Assembly: GCF_000765475.1 (NCBI RefSeq)
Contig: NZ_JRHO01000014.1
Span: 451,687-515,686 of the forward strand
DNA length: 64,000 bases
Reading direction: 5' to 3'
Origin: Methanococcoides methylutens
GTDB lineage: Archaea; Halobacteriota; Methanosarcinia; Methanosarcinales; Methanosarcinaceae
Shown: positions 18,138-25,626 of the stretch, one piece after another
How the letters are laid out: each line of letters opens with the position of its first letter
Numbering within the stretch: the stretch's first letter is position 1
Program-made: the position numbers and the translations under genes
Notes under the pieces: model-generated
Seen by the model: the letters and a program-made list of their open reading frames with translations, nothing else
Databases searched by the model: none
Told to the model about the DNA's origin: nothing

Positions 18138-19117
18138 GATATATTGGAATAGATATTGGCGGAGCCAATACAAAGGTTGCCTCCTCTGATGGGGAAATTA
18201 AAGAACTCCTCTACATCCCGTTATGGAAAGATACAACACTTCCATCAGCCCTGAAGGAACTCGGAGAAAGGCTCAACCCCGATGGGCTGGCTGTTGTTAT
18301 GACAGGAGAACTTGCAGACTGTTTTGTTGACAAGGACGAGGGGATCAGCTTCATCATGAACGCTGTGAACAACGCTTTTGACTGCAAGATCGAATATGTG
18401 AACAACAGCGGACACTTCCAGGACAGCACCCGGAACGCAAGGGACCTTGCTGCTGCCAATTGGGCTGCATCTGCCCGCCTGATAGGAAAAGAGGTCGGAG
18501 ATTGCATCTTTGTGGATGTAGGCAGCACCACCAGTGACATAATTCCTATTAAAAGCGGTAAACATGTGGCAGGACATACAGATTTTTCCAGGCTGCTTCG
18601 CAGTGAGCTGGTATATGCAGGAACCCTGCGCACGAACCTTGCAGCCCTGCTTAAGACCGTGGAACTAAAGGAAGGTACATGCCGCGTCTCCTCCGAGCTT
18701 TTTGCAACCACTGCTGATGCATACATGCTTCTTGGCGATATCGACAAAGAGCTGTTCACATGCGAGACCTCGGATGGTGCCGGCAGGGACAGAATTGATT
18801 GCATGAGAAGACTTGCTCGTGTAGTATGTGCTGACCTTGCAGAGATATCCGAGGAAGATCTGCTTATGATAGCAAAGGATGTGAAAGAAACACAAATATC
18901 CCTGCTTTGTGAAGCCATCTCAACAGTGGCCGAGAAGGACGGCCTTGACACTATTGTCTCAGCCGGACTGGGAGAATTCATGATAGAAGAAGCTGCAAAG
19001 CGTCTTGGTCTTGATTGCTTCTCAACTTCCGACAAGTGGGGACCGGAAATATCCAAGGTATTCCCTGCTTACGCTGCTGCAAAGCTGCTTGAAGAAGAGG
19101 AAGAAGAAAATAAATAA
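18134..19117 (+). CDS. mfnF: MfnF, methanofuran core synthase (hydantoinase-like)
   Basis: MfnF condenses the furan diphosphate made by MfnE with gamma-glutamyltyramine to form the methanofuran core. The 327-residue protein belongs to the hydantoinase/oxoprolinase-like, ASKHA-fold group: the phosphate loop GIDIGGANTKVAS is at residues 4-16, and the second loop VDVGSTTSDIIPI is near residue 130. It overlaps mfnD by 4 bp and is followed after 22 bp by mfnE, so all three steps are on one transcript. The assignment rests on the fold and on the conserved gene order. Confidence 0.88.
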   Translation: MRYIGIDIGGANTKVASSDGEIKELLYIPLWKDTTLPSALKELGERLNPDGLAVVMTGELADCFVDKDEGISFIMNAVNNAFDCKIEYVNNSGHFQDSTRNARDLAAANWAASARLIGKEVGDCIFVDVGSTTSDIIPIKSGKHVAGHTDFSRLLRSELVYAGTLRTNLAALLKTVELKEGTCRVSSELFATTADAYMLLGDIDKELFTCETSDGAGRDRIDCMRRLARVVCADLAEISEEDLLMIAKDVKETQISLLCEAISTVAEKDGLDTIVSAGLGEFMIEEAAKRLGLDCFSTSDKWGPEISKVFPAYAAAKLLEEEEEENK

Positions 19118-19139
19118 GAACCAAGTCCTTCGAGAAGAA

Positions 19140-19772
19140 ATGAAAGTTGTCCTTAAGATCGGCGGAAGCCTTATAGAGCAAGCCGATGAGCTGTTAAAAA
19201 CAGTCGTTGAACACATTTCCAGCACCAAGAGCAAAGTAAAGATAGTGGTGGTGCCAGGAGGAGGTCCTTTTGCCAATGGCATTAGAGAAGCAAGCAGCAC
19301 ACATTCGATCGGAGATGAGGCTGCCCACTGGATGGCTGTGGCAGCAATGGAACAATATGCATACCTTCTTATGGACAAGAGTGGCGTGCCTTTGATAGAT
19401 GATACGGATGATCTGACCGAAGGAGTCTCCATCCTGTTGCCATACCAGTTACTAAGAACCACTGATGAGCTCGAACATTCATGGGACGTCACTTCCGACA
19501 CCATAGCTGCATGGGTTGCACATAGGATCGATGCAATCCTTGTTAAAGCCACAGATGTTGATGGCGTGCTGAATGAAGACGGACTTATCGAAGAGATCAC
19601 TGCTAAAGAGCTTAAGAGCATGGGAGAGACATGCACTGACCGGATACTACCATCCATATTAGATAAATATGGCATGGACTGTGTCATCGTTGACGGAACC
19701 TATCCGGAAAGAGTGGTTGCTGCTATCGAAGGGAAAGTGGTAAGGAGTACATACATCAAGGGGAATATTTAA
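19140..19772 (+). CDS. mfnE: MfnE, aminomethylfuran-phosphate kinase
   Basis: MfnE phosphorylates 5-(aminomethyl)-3-furanmethanol phosphate to the diphosphate used by MfnF. The 210-residue protein has the amino-acid-kinase fold: KIGGSLIEQ at residues 6-14, [15 protein letters not shown] near 37, and the nucleotide region [13 protein letters not shown]. The ATG at 19140 follows a purine-rich stretch; the longer in-frame reading from 19005 lies inside mfnF and is rejected. It is shorter than most amino acid kinases (about 250) but matches this subgroup. Last gene of the mfnDFE operon. Confidence 0.88.
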   Translation: MKVVLKIGGSLIEQADELLKTVVEHISSTKSKVKIVVVPGGGPFANGIREASSTHSIGDEAAHWMAVAAMEQYAYLLMDKSGVPLIDDTDDLTEGVSILLPYQLLRTTDELEHSWDVTSDTIAAWVAHRIDAILVKATDVDGVLNEDGLIEEITAKELKSMGETCTDRILPSILDKYGMDCVIVDGTYPERVVAAIEGKVVRSTYIKGNI

Positions 19773-19873
19773 ATTATATACCACGCATGTACAGAAACCG
19801 TTATAGCTTATCGCGACACGAACAGTTTCGTTCAAGCATTATACATATTTACAGAATCAAAAGGAGTATTACA

Positions 19874-20038
19874 ATGGCAAAAGTTGAACAATGCACATCA
19901 TGTGGAGTTCGCCTTGCTGAGAAGGGATACACAAGATTCCCATGCCCAGCATGTGACACCGAGCTTGGAAGATGTACCAAGTGCAGACAACAGAGCAACC
20001 CTTACACATGCCCTAAATGCGGCTTTGTAGGACCCTGA
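19874..20038 (+). CDS. Small archaeal zinc-ribbon protein (HVO_2753-like)
   Basis: A 54-residue protein with eight cysteines in four CxxC pairs: CTSC, CPAC, CTKC and CPKC, which can hold two zinc ions. The form and the ending [10 protein letters not shown] resemble the archaeal two-zinc-finger family typified by HVO_2753 of Haloferax, often annotated as an RNA-binding zinc protein. The start at 19874 is fixed by the GGAG ribosome site 8-11 bp upstream; the longer in-frame reading from 19787 is rejected. It lies 9 bp before the aEF-1beta gene, a linkage also common in archaea, which suggests a link to translation. Confidence 0.9.
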   Translation: MAKVEQCTSCGVRLAEKGYTRFPCPACDTELGRCTKCRQQSNPYTCPKCGFVGP

Positions 20039-20047
20039 GGAATCCAT

Positions 20048-20317
20048 ATGGGAGAAGTAGCAGCAACAATAAAGATCATGCCAGAAGGTGTCGACACCGA
20101 CCTGGATGACCTTAAGAACAAACTCGAAGCAGTATTGCCAGAAGGCTCATCAATGTTTGGTTCAGAGATCGAACCTGTTGCTTTTGGTCTGAAAGCACTC
20201 AAGGTAGTAATCCTTGTAGGCGACCTTGAAGGCGGCACCGAATCCGTTGAAGAGGCTTTTGCAACAGTTCCTGGCGTAGAAAGCGTACAGGTTACTGAAT
20301 TAGGCAGACCTGTATAA
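20048..20317 (+). CDS. ef1b: Archaeal elongation factor 1-beta
   Basis: The 89-residue guanine nucleotide exchange factor for aEF-1alpha. Family features include the N-terminal IKIMPEGVDTDLDDLK, the central IEPVAFGLKALKV and the end TVPGVESVQVTELGR. The length (about 90) is that of the archaeal, catalytic-domain-only form. It is co-transcribed with the zinc-ribbon gene 9 bp upstream and ends just before a strong oligo-T tract. Confidence 0.95.
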   Translation: MGEVAATIKIMPEGVDTDLDDLKNKLEAVLPEGSSMFGSEIEPVAFGLKALKVVILVGDLEGGTESVEEAFATVPGVESVQVTELGRPV

Positions 20318-20331
20318 TCACAGCAAACCTA

Positions 20332-20358
20332 TTCTTTTTTCTTTTTTCTTTTCTTTTA
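20332..20358 (+). terminator. Oligo-T terminator after ef1b
   Basis: Three consecutive T runs separated by single C bases, starting 15 bp after the ef1b stop. This is the form of intrinsic archaeal terminators (T tracts without need for a hairpin). It separates the ef1b transcript from the tRNA gene. Confidence 0.65.
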
Positions 20359-20397
20359 ATCAGTCATAATACCTAGTAATTACTCTAATATCATCGC

Positions 20398-20469
20398 GGG
20401 CTCGTAGATCAGGGGGAGATCGTTACGTTCGCAACGTAAAGGCCGCGGGTTCAAATCCCGCCGAGTCCA
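20398..20469 (+). tRNA. tRNA-Ala (anticodon CGC)
   Basis: A complete cloverleaf: acceptor GGGCTCG pairs with CGAGTCC, D-arm GATC/GATC, anticodon stem TTACG/CGTAA with loop TTCGCAA, T-arm GCGGG/CCCGC with TTCAAAT. The anticodon CGC reads GCG alanine codons, and the third acceptor pair is G-U, the classical alanine identity element. The discriminator base is A. The 3' CCA is not encoded. No intron. Confidence 0.96.
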
Positions 20470-20608
20470 GTAAGAAAGTTTAGATAGACCTAAGAAAATA
20501 GCGATATTTTATAAAATTTCGGCACTAATCCTCTGATTTTTTTGTACTGAGCATCAATGGCATTCTTTTTACTGACACATACTGAATTATTCCAAAAATA
20601 GCAAAGGG

Positions 20609-20950
20609 TCAGTCCAGATCATCAAGGATCGAGCTGATGGATGTGCCCAGAGATAGAAGGTCCTGTTGTATCGTGTCCCATACAATTCGTGTATCGACAC
20701 CAAAATAAGCATGGATGAGCCTGTCACGCATTGATGCCATCTCCCTCCATGGAACGGAAGGATACTGTGACCTTACATCGGAAGATACGTTCTTGGAAGC
20801 TTCACCAATCACTTCCAGAGCTCTTATAACAGCATACTGGGTCTTTTTGTCATCTTCAAAATGTTCATAGGTATATCCCTCCACAAAGGTCAGGATATCA
20901 TCAATAGCACTCCGAATATCCTCAAGGTGATCAACACTACTGCGGATCAT
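20609..20950 (-). CDS. hepT: HepT-like HEPN ribonuclease toxin
   Basis: A 113-residue HEPN-domain protein (formerly DUF86). It carries the RNase motif RX4HXY as RDRLIHAY in the C-terminal half, with the helical scaffold typical of HepT. HepT toxins cut RNA and are silenced by their MntA partners, which by family knowledge AMPylate a tyrosine near the active site. The ATG at 20950 overlaps the stop of the nucleotidyltransferase gene (ATGA), so the two are co-translated. The active-site residues are intact, so the toxin is probably functional. Confidence 0.9.
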   Translation of the reverse strand: MIRSSVDHLEDIRSAIDDILTFVEGYTYEHFEDDKKTQYAVIRALEVIGEASKNVSSDVRSQYPSVPWREMASMRDRLIHAYFGVDTRIVWDTIQQDLLSLGTSISSILDDLD

Positions 20951-21258
20951 GCTTCTACCACCTCTGCAAGAATATGCCGGCCGATGCGTGGTTTTAAAGC
21001 ATTTTTGGATACGAGGTCCACATGCACGCCAAAAGCCTGTGAGAGCTCTTCTTCCAGACGTGCATAGCCAAGCAATGTAATGGTCCCATTGAACTCTACA
21101 AGGATATCAAGATCACTCGAAGAGGTCTGCTCACCCCGTACAACAGATCCAAAGATTCCCATATAACTGATGGGATACCTTTGCTTAAGGTCCGGGAGCA
21201 TCTCATGCAATTTGTGCAGATATGTTCCAATTTCCTCATTCTTTTTCGGATCAAACAT
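20947..21258 (-). CDS. mntA: MntA-like nucleotidyltransferase antitoxin
   Basis: A 103-residue minimal nucleotidyltransferase. It shows the catalytic motif GSX10DXD as GSVVRGEQTSSSDLDI and a third acidic strand HVDLVS. By family knowledge it adds AMP to HepT and so neutralises it. The start ATG at 21258 is used; a TTG three codons upstream is less likely. It is the first gene of the two-gene operon and has a TATA-like box (21283-21293) only about 30 bp away, suggesting a very short leader. Confidence 0.9.
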   Translation of the reverse strand: MFDPKKNEEIGTYLHKLHEMLPDLKQRYPISYMGIFGSVVRGEQTSSSDLDILVEFNGTITLLGYARLEEELSQAFGVHVDLVSKNALKPRIGRHILAEVVEA

Positions 21259-21282
21259 ATTGATCAAATCTATGCTGATACT

Positions 21283-21293
21283 GATATATAAAA
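21283..21293 (-). promoter_or_regulatory. mntA: Putative TATA box of mntA-hepT
   Basis: On the minus strand this is TTTTATATATC, a strong archaeal TATA match, centred about 30 bp from the mntA ATG. Transcription would start within a few bases of the ATG, so the message may be leaderless. Confidence 0.5.
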
Positions 21294-21357
21294 CATATCA
21301 AAAGTCCATAACCGGAAAAATGATCAGAGAAGGATCGACAGAAACCTGCTGATGATA

Positions 21358-21560
21358 GATCTGCAATTGGTTATGGCTAAGAGCATATCAACAGATGCCC
21401 ATTCTATTTTCGAAATGTGCCGCCTGCGGCGGGATAGTTACATCGGTTCTAAAAGAATGGCCATCTCGATCTTATCCCGGACCTGTTATTTGATGATCCA
21501 CCCGATACACACGACATCTCCGACCACCTCACCCGGGAGAAGGATCTCACTGACCTGATC
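21358..21560 (+). pseudogene. Decayed coaD-like (phosphopantetheine adenylyltransferase) fragment, copy 1
   Basis: This stretch aligns with 23305-23510 over about 190 bp (for example both hold the block TGGCTAAGAGCATATCAACA and then GGACCTGTTAT followed by GATGATCCACCC). Copy 2 runs on into a recognisable C-terminal half of archaeal CoaD. Here the reading frame is broken by a stop (TAA near 21450) and only PDLL-DDPP...TREKDL remains, after which the similarity to CoaD ends. A 68-codon frame starting at 21352 crosses this DNA but is in the wrong frame and is not a gene. The copy lies upstream of the ATPase gene; copy 2 lies downstream. Confidence 0.6.
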
Positions 21561-21816
21561 AGAGAGCCAGATATCTCAGGATCGTCAGGACAGACCATGA
21601 CATGGTCGATGATGACATCCCGGCTCCTTCCACAGGGATGGTACACTGAGAGAGATGTATACCTTATGTTAGAGATATCGACCTCAGGTGGCTTTTCCGG
21701 GGTCTTCATATAATGCACTCCGTATTCTAATTACTAATTTTAACAAAATTAGTGATCATTGGTGATTGGAAATTAATTATAAGCCATCCCGCAGATCGCA
21801 CTAAAAGCACAACTGA

Positions 21817-21839
21817 TATATACTTACTTTCCAGTAAGT
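21817..21839 (+). promoter_or_regulatory. ATPase promoter: TATA box and 7-bp dyad
   Basis: A TATATA (21817-21822) is followed at once by a perfect inverted repeat ACTTACT-TTCC-AGTAAGT (21822-21839), which ends 6 bp before the ATPase ATG at 21846. With the usual spacing transcription would begin near the ATG. A perfect dyad between TATA box and start is well placed for a repressor. Confidence 0.45.
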
Positions 21840-21845
21840 TACTGT

Positions 21846-23231
21846 ATGGTAAGATTCTTTGGCCGTGAGAATGAACTGGATATGCTCAAGGATATATACG
21901 ACGCCCCGGGATCGTCAATGGTGGTCCTTTACGGGAGGAGGCGAGTTGGTAAGACAGAGCTTAGCAGGGAATTCCTCAAAGACAGGAAGGGATTGTATTT
22001 TTTCATCGAGACGAAAAGCGAGGAGCTCCTGTTAAATGATCTTGAGGCAGGTATAGAGACCATTACAGGCATGCGACCGCGCCTTGAGAGCTTTGATGAC
22101 CTGTTCCCGGTACTGTTCGGCATAGAGGAGAAGCTTGTGATCGTGTTCGATGAGTTCCAGAACCTTGCAAAGGTCAATCCGGACCTGTTCTCAAAGTTCC
22201 AGAAACACTGGGATTCGTATCACAGGGAGAACGATCACATGTTCATAATGATCGGCTCGTATATCGGAATGATGAAAAAGATATTCGAGGAGAGCAAGGA
22301 ACCTTTGTTCGGCAGGGCAACTTCGATACTGAACATAAGGCCGTTCACGTTCGCAGAAAGCTATTCGTTCCTCAGTGGCATGAACCCGATGGACTTTGAG
22401 GAGGCCATGAAGACATACTTCATTCTTGGAGGAGTGCCGAAATACCTGTTGCTTTCAGGACAGTTCCACCAGCCAGATGCTATGCAGATGTTCAGGAAGC
22501 TCTTTGTGGAGATGAAGATCCTCCTGGAGGAGGCTAAGAACATTCTCATACTGGAATTCGGCTCAGAGCATAAGGGATATTTCTCGATACTTGAGGGGAT
22601 CGCATCAGGCAAGAGCACACCGAAAGAGATCTCTGATTATACAGCGATCCCGCCGGCCACGGTATCCAAGTACCTTCATGAGCTGGTCCACAGGTATGAG
22701 ATCGTAAGAAAGGAAGAGCCTGTGACCGGCGGTGGAAAAAGGAACGGACGCTATTTCCTGGACGATAATTTCTTTACCTTCTGGTTCAGGTTCATTCACA
22801 AATACTACGGAGTGTTTGAGATCGATCCCGAAAGAGCAGAACAGCTTGTCCTGAAGGACATAAACACCTATTTCGGATATGCCTTTGAGGATGTTGCAAA
22901 GGAGATACTGATATCCTGCAACAAACAGGGACTTCTCCCTCTGAGGTTCACCGACATCGGCAGATGGTGGAGCAAGGACACCGAGATAGACCTGATCGCC
23001 TTTGACAGGATAGAGCATGAAGCGCTCTTCTGTGAGGTTAAATGGAAGCATCTGACAGAAACGGACGCCCGGAAGATCGTCACCAGCCTGAAGAAGAAAT
23101 CGGAGAAGGTCAGCGGTAAATGGAACAGCCACTACTGCTTGATAGGAAAAAGCATCGAAAACAAAGAGGAGCTGCCATTCCTGACCCTCGACCTGGCTGA
23201 CCTGGAAGAGCATCTTAAAGCCAGGATATAA
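21846..23231 (+). CDS. Archaeal ATPase with DUF234-type C-terminus
   Basis: A 461-residue P-loop ATPase of the archaeal ATPase_2 (PF01637) type. The Walker A motif GRRRVGKTE is at residues 30-38 and the Walker B IVFDEFQNL near 98-106. A winged-helix region follows (EISDYTAIPPATVSKYLHELV), then a C-terminal part with EIDLIAFDR...FCEVKW, which resembles the PD-(D/E)XK-like core of DUF234 proteins. The cellular role of this family is unknown; members are often in variable genome regions. Here it stands alone between two decayed coaD copies, next to a toxin-antitoxin pair. Codon use looks like the surrounding genome and the gene appears intact. Confidence 0.88.
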   Translation: MVRFFGRENELDMLKDIYDAPGSSMVVLYGRRRVGKTELSREFLKDRKGLYFFIETKSEELLLNDLEAGIETITGMRPRLESFDDLFPVLFGIEEKLVIVFDEFQNLAKVNPDLFSKFQKHWDSYHRENDHMFIMIGSYIGMMKKIFEESKEPLFGRATSILNIRPFTFAESYSFLSGMNPMDFEEAMKTYFILGGVPKYLLLSGQFHQPDAMQMFRKLFVEMKILLEEAKNILILEFGSEHKGYFSILEGIASGKSTPKEISDYTAIPPATVSKYLHELVHRYEIVRKEEPVTGGGKRNGRYFLDDNFFTFWFRFIHKYYGVFEIDPERAEQLVLKDINTYFGYAFEDVAKEILISCNKQGLLPLRFTDIGRWWSKDTEIDLIAFDRIEHEALFCEVKWKHLTETDARKIVTSLKKKSEKVSGKWNSHYCLIGKSIENKEELPFLTLDLADLEEHLKARI

Positions 23232-23304
23232 AAGATGAATTAATATCTGCAAGCAGTGGGATCGAAAAGCGATGAGAAGGACTTACATCACCCTGCTTAT
23301 GACA

Positions 23305-23779
23305 ATTCTGCAAGTGACTATGGCTAAGAGCATATCAACAAGTTATTACTATTTTTTTAAAGAATGTGCCGCCTGCACCGGGATGGTTGCACCTTTTTTT
23401 AAAAACTGCACTTCTCGCTCTTATGCCGGACCTGTTATCTGATGATCCACCCCACATTCCCGACTACTCCACCCGCGAAAAGAACTTCCCCGATTTTCTA
23501 AAAGAGCTCGGCATCCCAAAATCCCGCTACCAGATCCAGATGTTCACCACCCCCCACGAAACCATCCTGGAAGACGACTACGATGCGATGTTGGTCTCCC
23601 CCGAGACCTATCCCGTGGCCCTGAAGATCAACGAGCTGAGAAAGGCCAACGGCAGGCCCGAGATCAAGATAATCAGGATAGAGTACGTCATGGCCGCTGA
23701 TGATATTCCTATTTCATCCACAAGGGTCGTACACGGAGAGATCGATGTACACGGACATTTGAAGGAATCACAGAGTTAA
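23305..23779 (+). pseudogene. N-terminally truncated coaD-like (phosphopantetheine adenylyltransferase) relic, copy 2
   Basis: From an ATG at 23423 a 118-residue frame is open and reads as the C-terminal two thirds of archaeal phosphopantetheine adenylyltransferase: YDAMLVSPETYPVALKINEL and then AADDIPISSTRVVHGEID, the late substrate-binding and ISSTR motifs. The N-terminal GTFDxxHxGH catalytic motif is missing. Upstream DNA (23305-23420) still spells a remnant similar to the TSD-x-MAKS turn, but it is broken by T-rich insertions (TTTTTTTT near 23355 and 23393). Without the HxGH motif it cannot adenylylate pantetheine phosphate. Normally CoaD makes dephospho-CoA in coenzyme A synthesis, so an intact gene should exist elsewhere. 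Confidence 0.75.
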
Positions 23780-23912
23780 CCTAGACGATGATGTTTGGAG
23801 GGCAGGACAAAATGCTGCCCTAAATACAGAAAAGCAGGTCATTCTCAGATTTTTCCTACAAAACAGTTACAGGGTAATGTACATACACATTAAAAAAACC
23901 AGACCAATCGAC

Positions 23913-23920
23913 TTAAATAT
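23913..23920 (+). promoter_or_regulatory. Putative TATA box of the 24003 small gene
   Basis: TTAAATAT at this place predicts transcription start near 23945, some 60 bp before the TTG start. A short hairpin GAGAC-ATTTGAA-GTCTC (23925-23941) overlaps the predicted start region. Another hairpin, GGGCAG/CTGCCC (23800-23820), lies just past the coaD relic and may be its old terminator. Confidence 0.35.
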
Positions 23921-24002
23921 TTTTGAGACATTTGAAGTCTCGAATCTAAAACAAGTCAGCTTTATCATAGTTTCAATGAGTACAAAATAAAGGGTGTTAG
24001 TA

Positions 24003-24149
24003 TTGAGTTATGTTGAAAAAACCTGTTCTGTGTGTGGGAATAAGTTCATAGTTAGTGGAAAGATAGCAGACAGGGAGTTGTTCTGCACGCTTGGATGTTT
24101 TTCAAGGGCTATGAAGGATGAGCCGCAGAGTACTGTTCTGGAAGCTTGA
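24003..24149 (+). CDS. Small zinc-finger protein, TTG start
   Basis: A 48-residue protein with cysteines in the order CSVCG near the N-terminus and FCTLGCF in the middle, a one-zinc finger form (Cys8/11 and Cys28/32 by my count). The start is TTG at 24003, supported by GGGTG 7 bp upstream; no ATG is available in frame before the first cysteine. It is preceded by a plausible promoter and is not part of any operon. The pattern resembles short treble-clef or MYM/FCS-like fingers, but I do not recognise a named family. Confidence 0.65.
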   Translation: MSYVEKTCSVCGNKFIVSGKIADRELFCTLGCFSRAMKDEPQSTVLEA

Positions 24150-24234
24150 ATTGATAACCTGCCATTTTACTAAAAAACGTCACAAATTCTATTTTTAATT
24201 CATTCAGGATGAGAGTTGTCATTTGTTTTAGCAG

Positions 24235-24441
24235 AAACGGATTGGAGAGATCATCGTTGAAGAGATGGGACTGAAAGATGTTAAGTTCAGTTATACCAGT
24301 GGAAGCAGAGGTTGGAAAGGAGATGTTCCTAAGATGATGCTTTCGATCAACAAGTTGAAAGTTCTTGGATGGGACCTAAATACAGGATCAGAGGACTTTG
24401 TGAGGGAAACTGTGAACTCATTGCTGAATGGCAATTATTGA
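24235..24441 (+). pseudogene. C-terminal remnant of a UDP-glucose 4-epimerase-like gene
   Basis: The frame RIGEIIVEEMGLKDV...GWKGDVPKMMLSINKL...LGWDLNTGSEDFVRETVNSLL ends at TGA 24439-24441 and matches the extreme C-terminus of NAD-dependent sugar epimerases of the GalE type. No start codon or Rossmann fold precedes it: the DNA upstream of 24235 is unrelated. It is therefore the tail of a deleted gene at the left edge of the glycan island. Confidence 0.65.
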
Positions 24442-24629
24442 AAGAGGTAGAGCAGTATGATACAACTAATAAAAAAGGTATTTATCATCTTTTTTTCTTA
24501 AACCAAAATTATTGAGATCCAAAAGAGGTTATTTTTTGAATTATATGAATTATTTGCATTCAATTACTGTGTTAATCAAGAGAATGATATTAATTAATTA
24601 ATTAATTAATTTGCAAGGGGATTTTTAAG

Positions 24630-25613
24630 ATGGAACAAATAAAAGGGAAAAAAATTTTAATCACTGGCGGTACAGGCTCTTTTGGCAATGCATTCATTGA
24701 TTTTTCTAAAGATTGTGACATAAAATTTATTGTTTTTAGTCGAGATGAGAAGAAACAACATGATATGTTTGTTGAAAGAAATGATAGCAATATCGAATAT
24801 GTTGTTGGCGACATAAGAGATAAAAGCAAAATATTGGATTACTGTCAGGACGTTGACTACGTATTACATGCCGCTGCTCTAAAACATGTTCCAACCGGGG
24901 AAAACTTCCCAGAGGAAGTTATCAATACAAATGTACTGGGTACAAAAAATGTAATTGAAGCTGCAGAAAAATGTGGTGTGGAAAAGATTGTAAATTTAAG
25001 CACAGACAAAGCAGTCTACCCAGTTAATGCCTATGGGATGAGTAAAGCTCTTGCTGAAAAATTGATGAGTGCACATAGAGGAGATACAGTCTGCGTAAAT
25101 TTAAGATACGGAAATGTGATCGGTTCCAGAGGATCCGTCATACCCTTGTTCATCAATAAAATAAAAGAGGGACTTCCACTTACAATAACAAATGCTAATA
25201 TGACACGATTTTTGCTGCCTCTAAGTCATGCAGTTGCTTTGTCTAAAAAATGTATTGAAGTCGGAGAACGAGGTGATCTTTTCGTTATGAGACCTCCAGC
25301 AGCAACAATCAGCACAGTAATCGAAGCACTTGAGTTACATTTTGAAGATTCTTTTGAAAAGCAAATTATTGGAATCCGTCCAGGCGAAAAAATGGATGAA
25401 GCTCTCCTCACACCTGAAGAAATACACAGAGCATTCAGATTTACAGATGATGGAATTGATTATATGAAAATTCCACATTTGGATGCAAATATTGGAGACT
25501 TCTTCTACCATGGTGAAGAGTCTAAAGTCCCTGATGCTTTTACTTCAGGAAATACGACCCAACTAAATGCTGAAGAAACATTGAACCTAATCAAGGAAGC
25601 AGGAATTTTGTAA
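24630..25613 (+). CDS. UDP-GlcNAc 4,6-dehydratase/5-epimerase (CapE/WbjB-like)
   Basis: A 327-residue extended short-chain dehydrogenase. The NAD(P) motif TGGTGSFG is at residues 12-19; the catalytic lysine lies in NAYGMSKALAEK. In place of the usual catalytic Ser/Tyr pair it has the STDKAVYPVNAYG arrangement typical of inverting 4,6-dehydratases. It would make the first 4-keto-6-deoxy intermediate of UDP-N-acetyl-L-fucosamine. This is supported by the next three genes, which match the remaining CapF and CapG steps. AAGGGGAT is the ribosome site. It is the first gene of the AT-rich glycan cluster and lies downstream of an AATT simple repeat (24588-24612). Confidence 0.88.
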   Translation: MEQIKGKKILITGGTGSFGNAFIDFSKDCDIKFIVFSRDEKKQHDMFVERNDSNIEYVVGDIRDKSKILDYCQDVDYVLHAAALKHVPTGENFPEEVINTNVLGTKNVIEAAEKCGVEKIVNLSTDKAVYPVNAYGMSKALAEKLMSAHRGDTVCVNLRYGNVIGSRGSVIPLFINKIKEGLPLTITNANMTRFLLPLSHAVALSKKCIEVGERGDLFVMRPPAATISTVIEALELHFEDSFEKQIIGIRPGEKMDEALLTPEEIHRAFRFTDDGIDYMKIPHLDANIGDFFYHGEESKVPDAFTSGNTTQLNAEETLNLIKEAGIL

Positions 25614-25626
25614 ACGGTGTACTCTT

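Noticed and set aside
18211-19056. 281-codon minus-strand frame opposite mfnF
   Set aside because: Antisense to a gene with clear motifs in an operon; Ser/Arg-rich low-complexity product typical of shadow frames.
20471-20608. A second tRNA or an integrase site next to tRNA-Ala
   Set aside because: No further cloverleaf, no repeat of the tRNA 3' end and no integrase gene are seen between the tRNA and hepT, so the region is not supported as a tRNA-integrated element.
21352-21558. 68-codon frame at 21352 as a gene
   Set aside because: It reads the coaD-like remnant in a wrong frame; the alignment with 23305-23510 shows that the DNA is a pseudogene fragment.
22605-23252. 215-codon minus-strand frame opposite the ATPase gene
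   Set aside because: No motif and no start signals; the plus-strand ATPase with Walker motifs explains the DNA.
24588-24612. AATT tetranucleotide run before the dehydratase gene as a CRISPR or recombination site
   Set aside because: Only a simple repeat of about six units without spacers. No CRISPR array is seen anywhere in the window.
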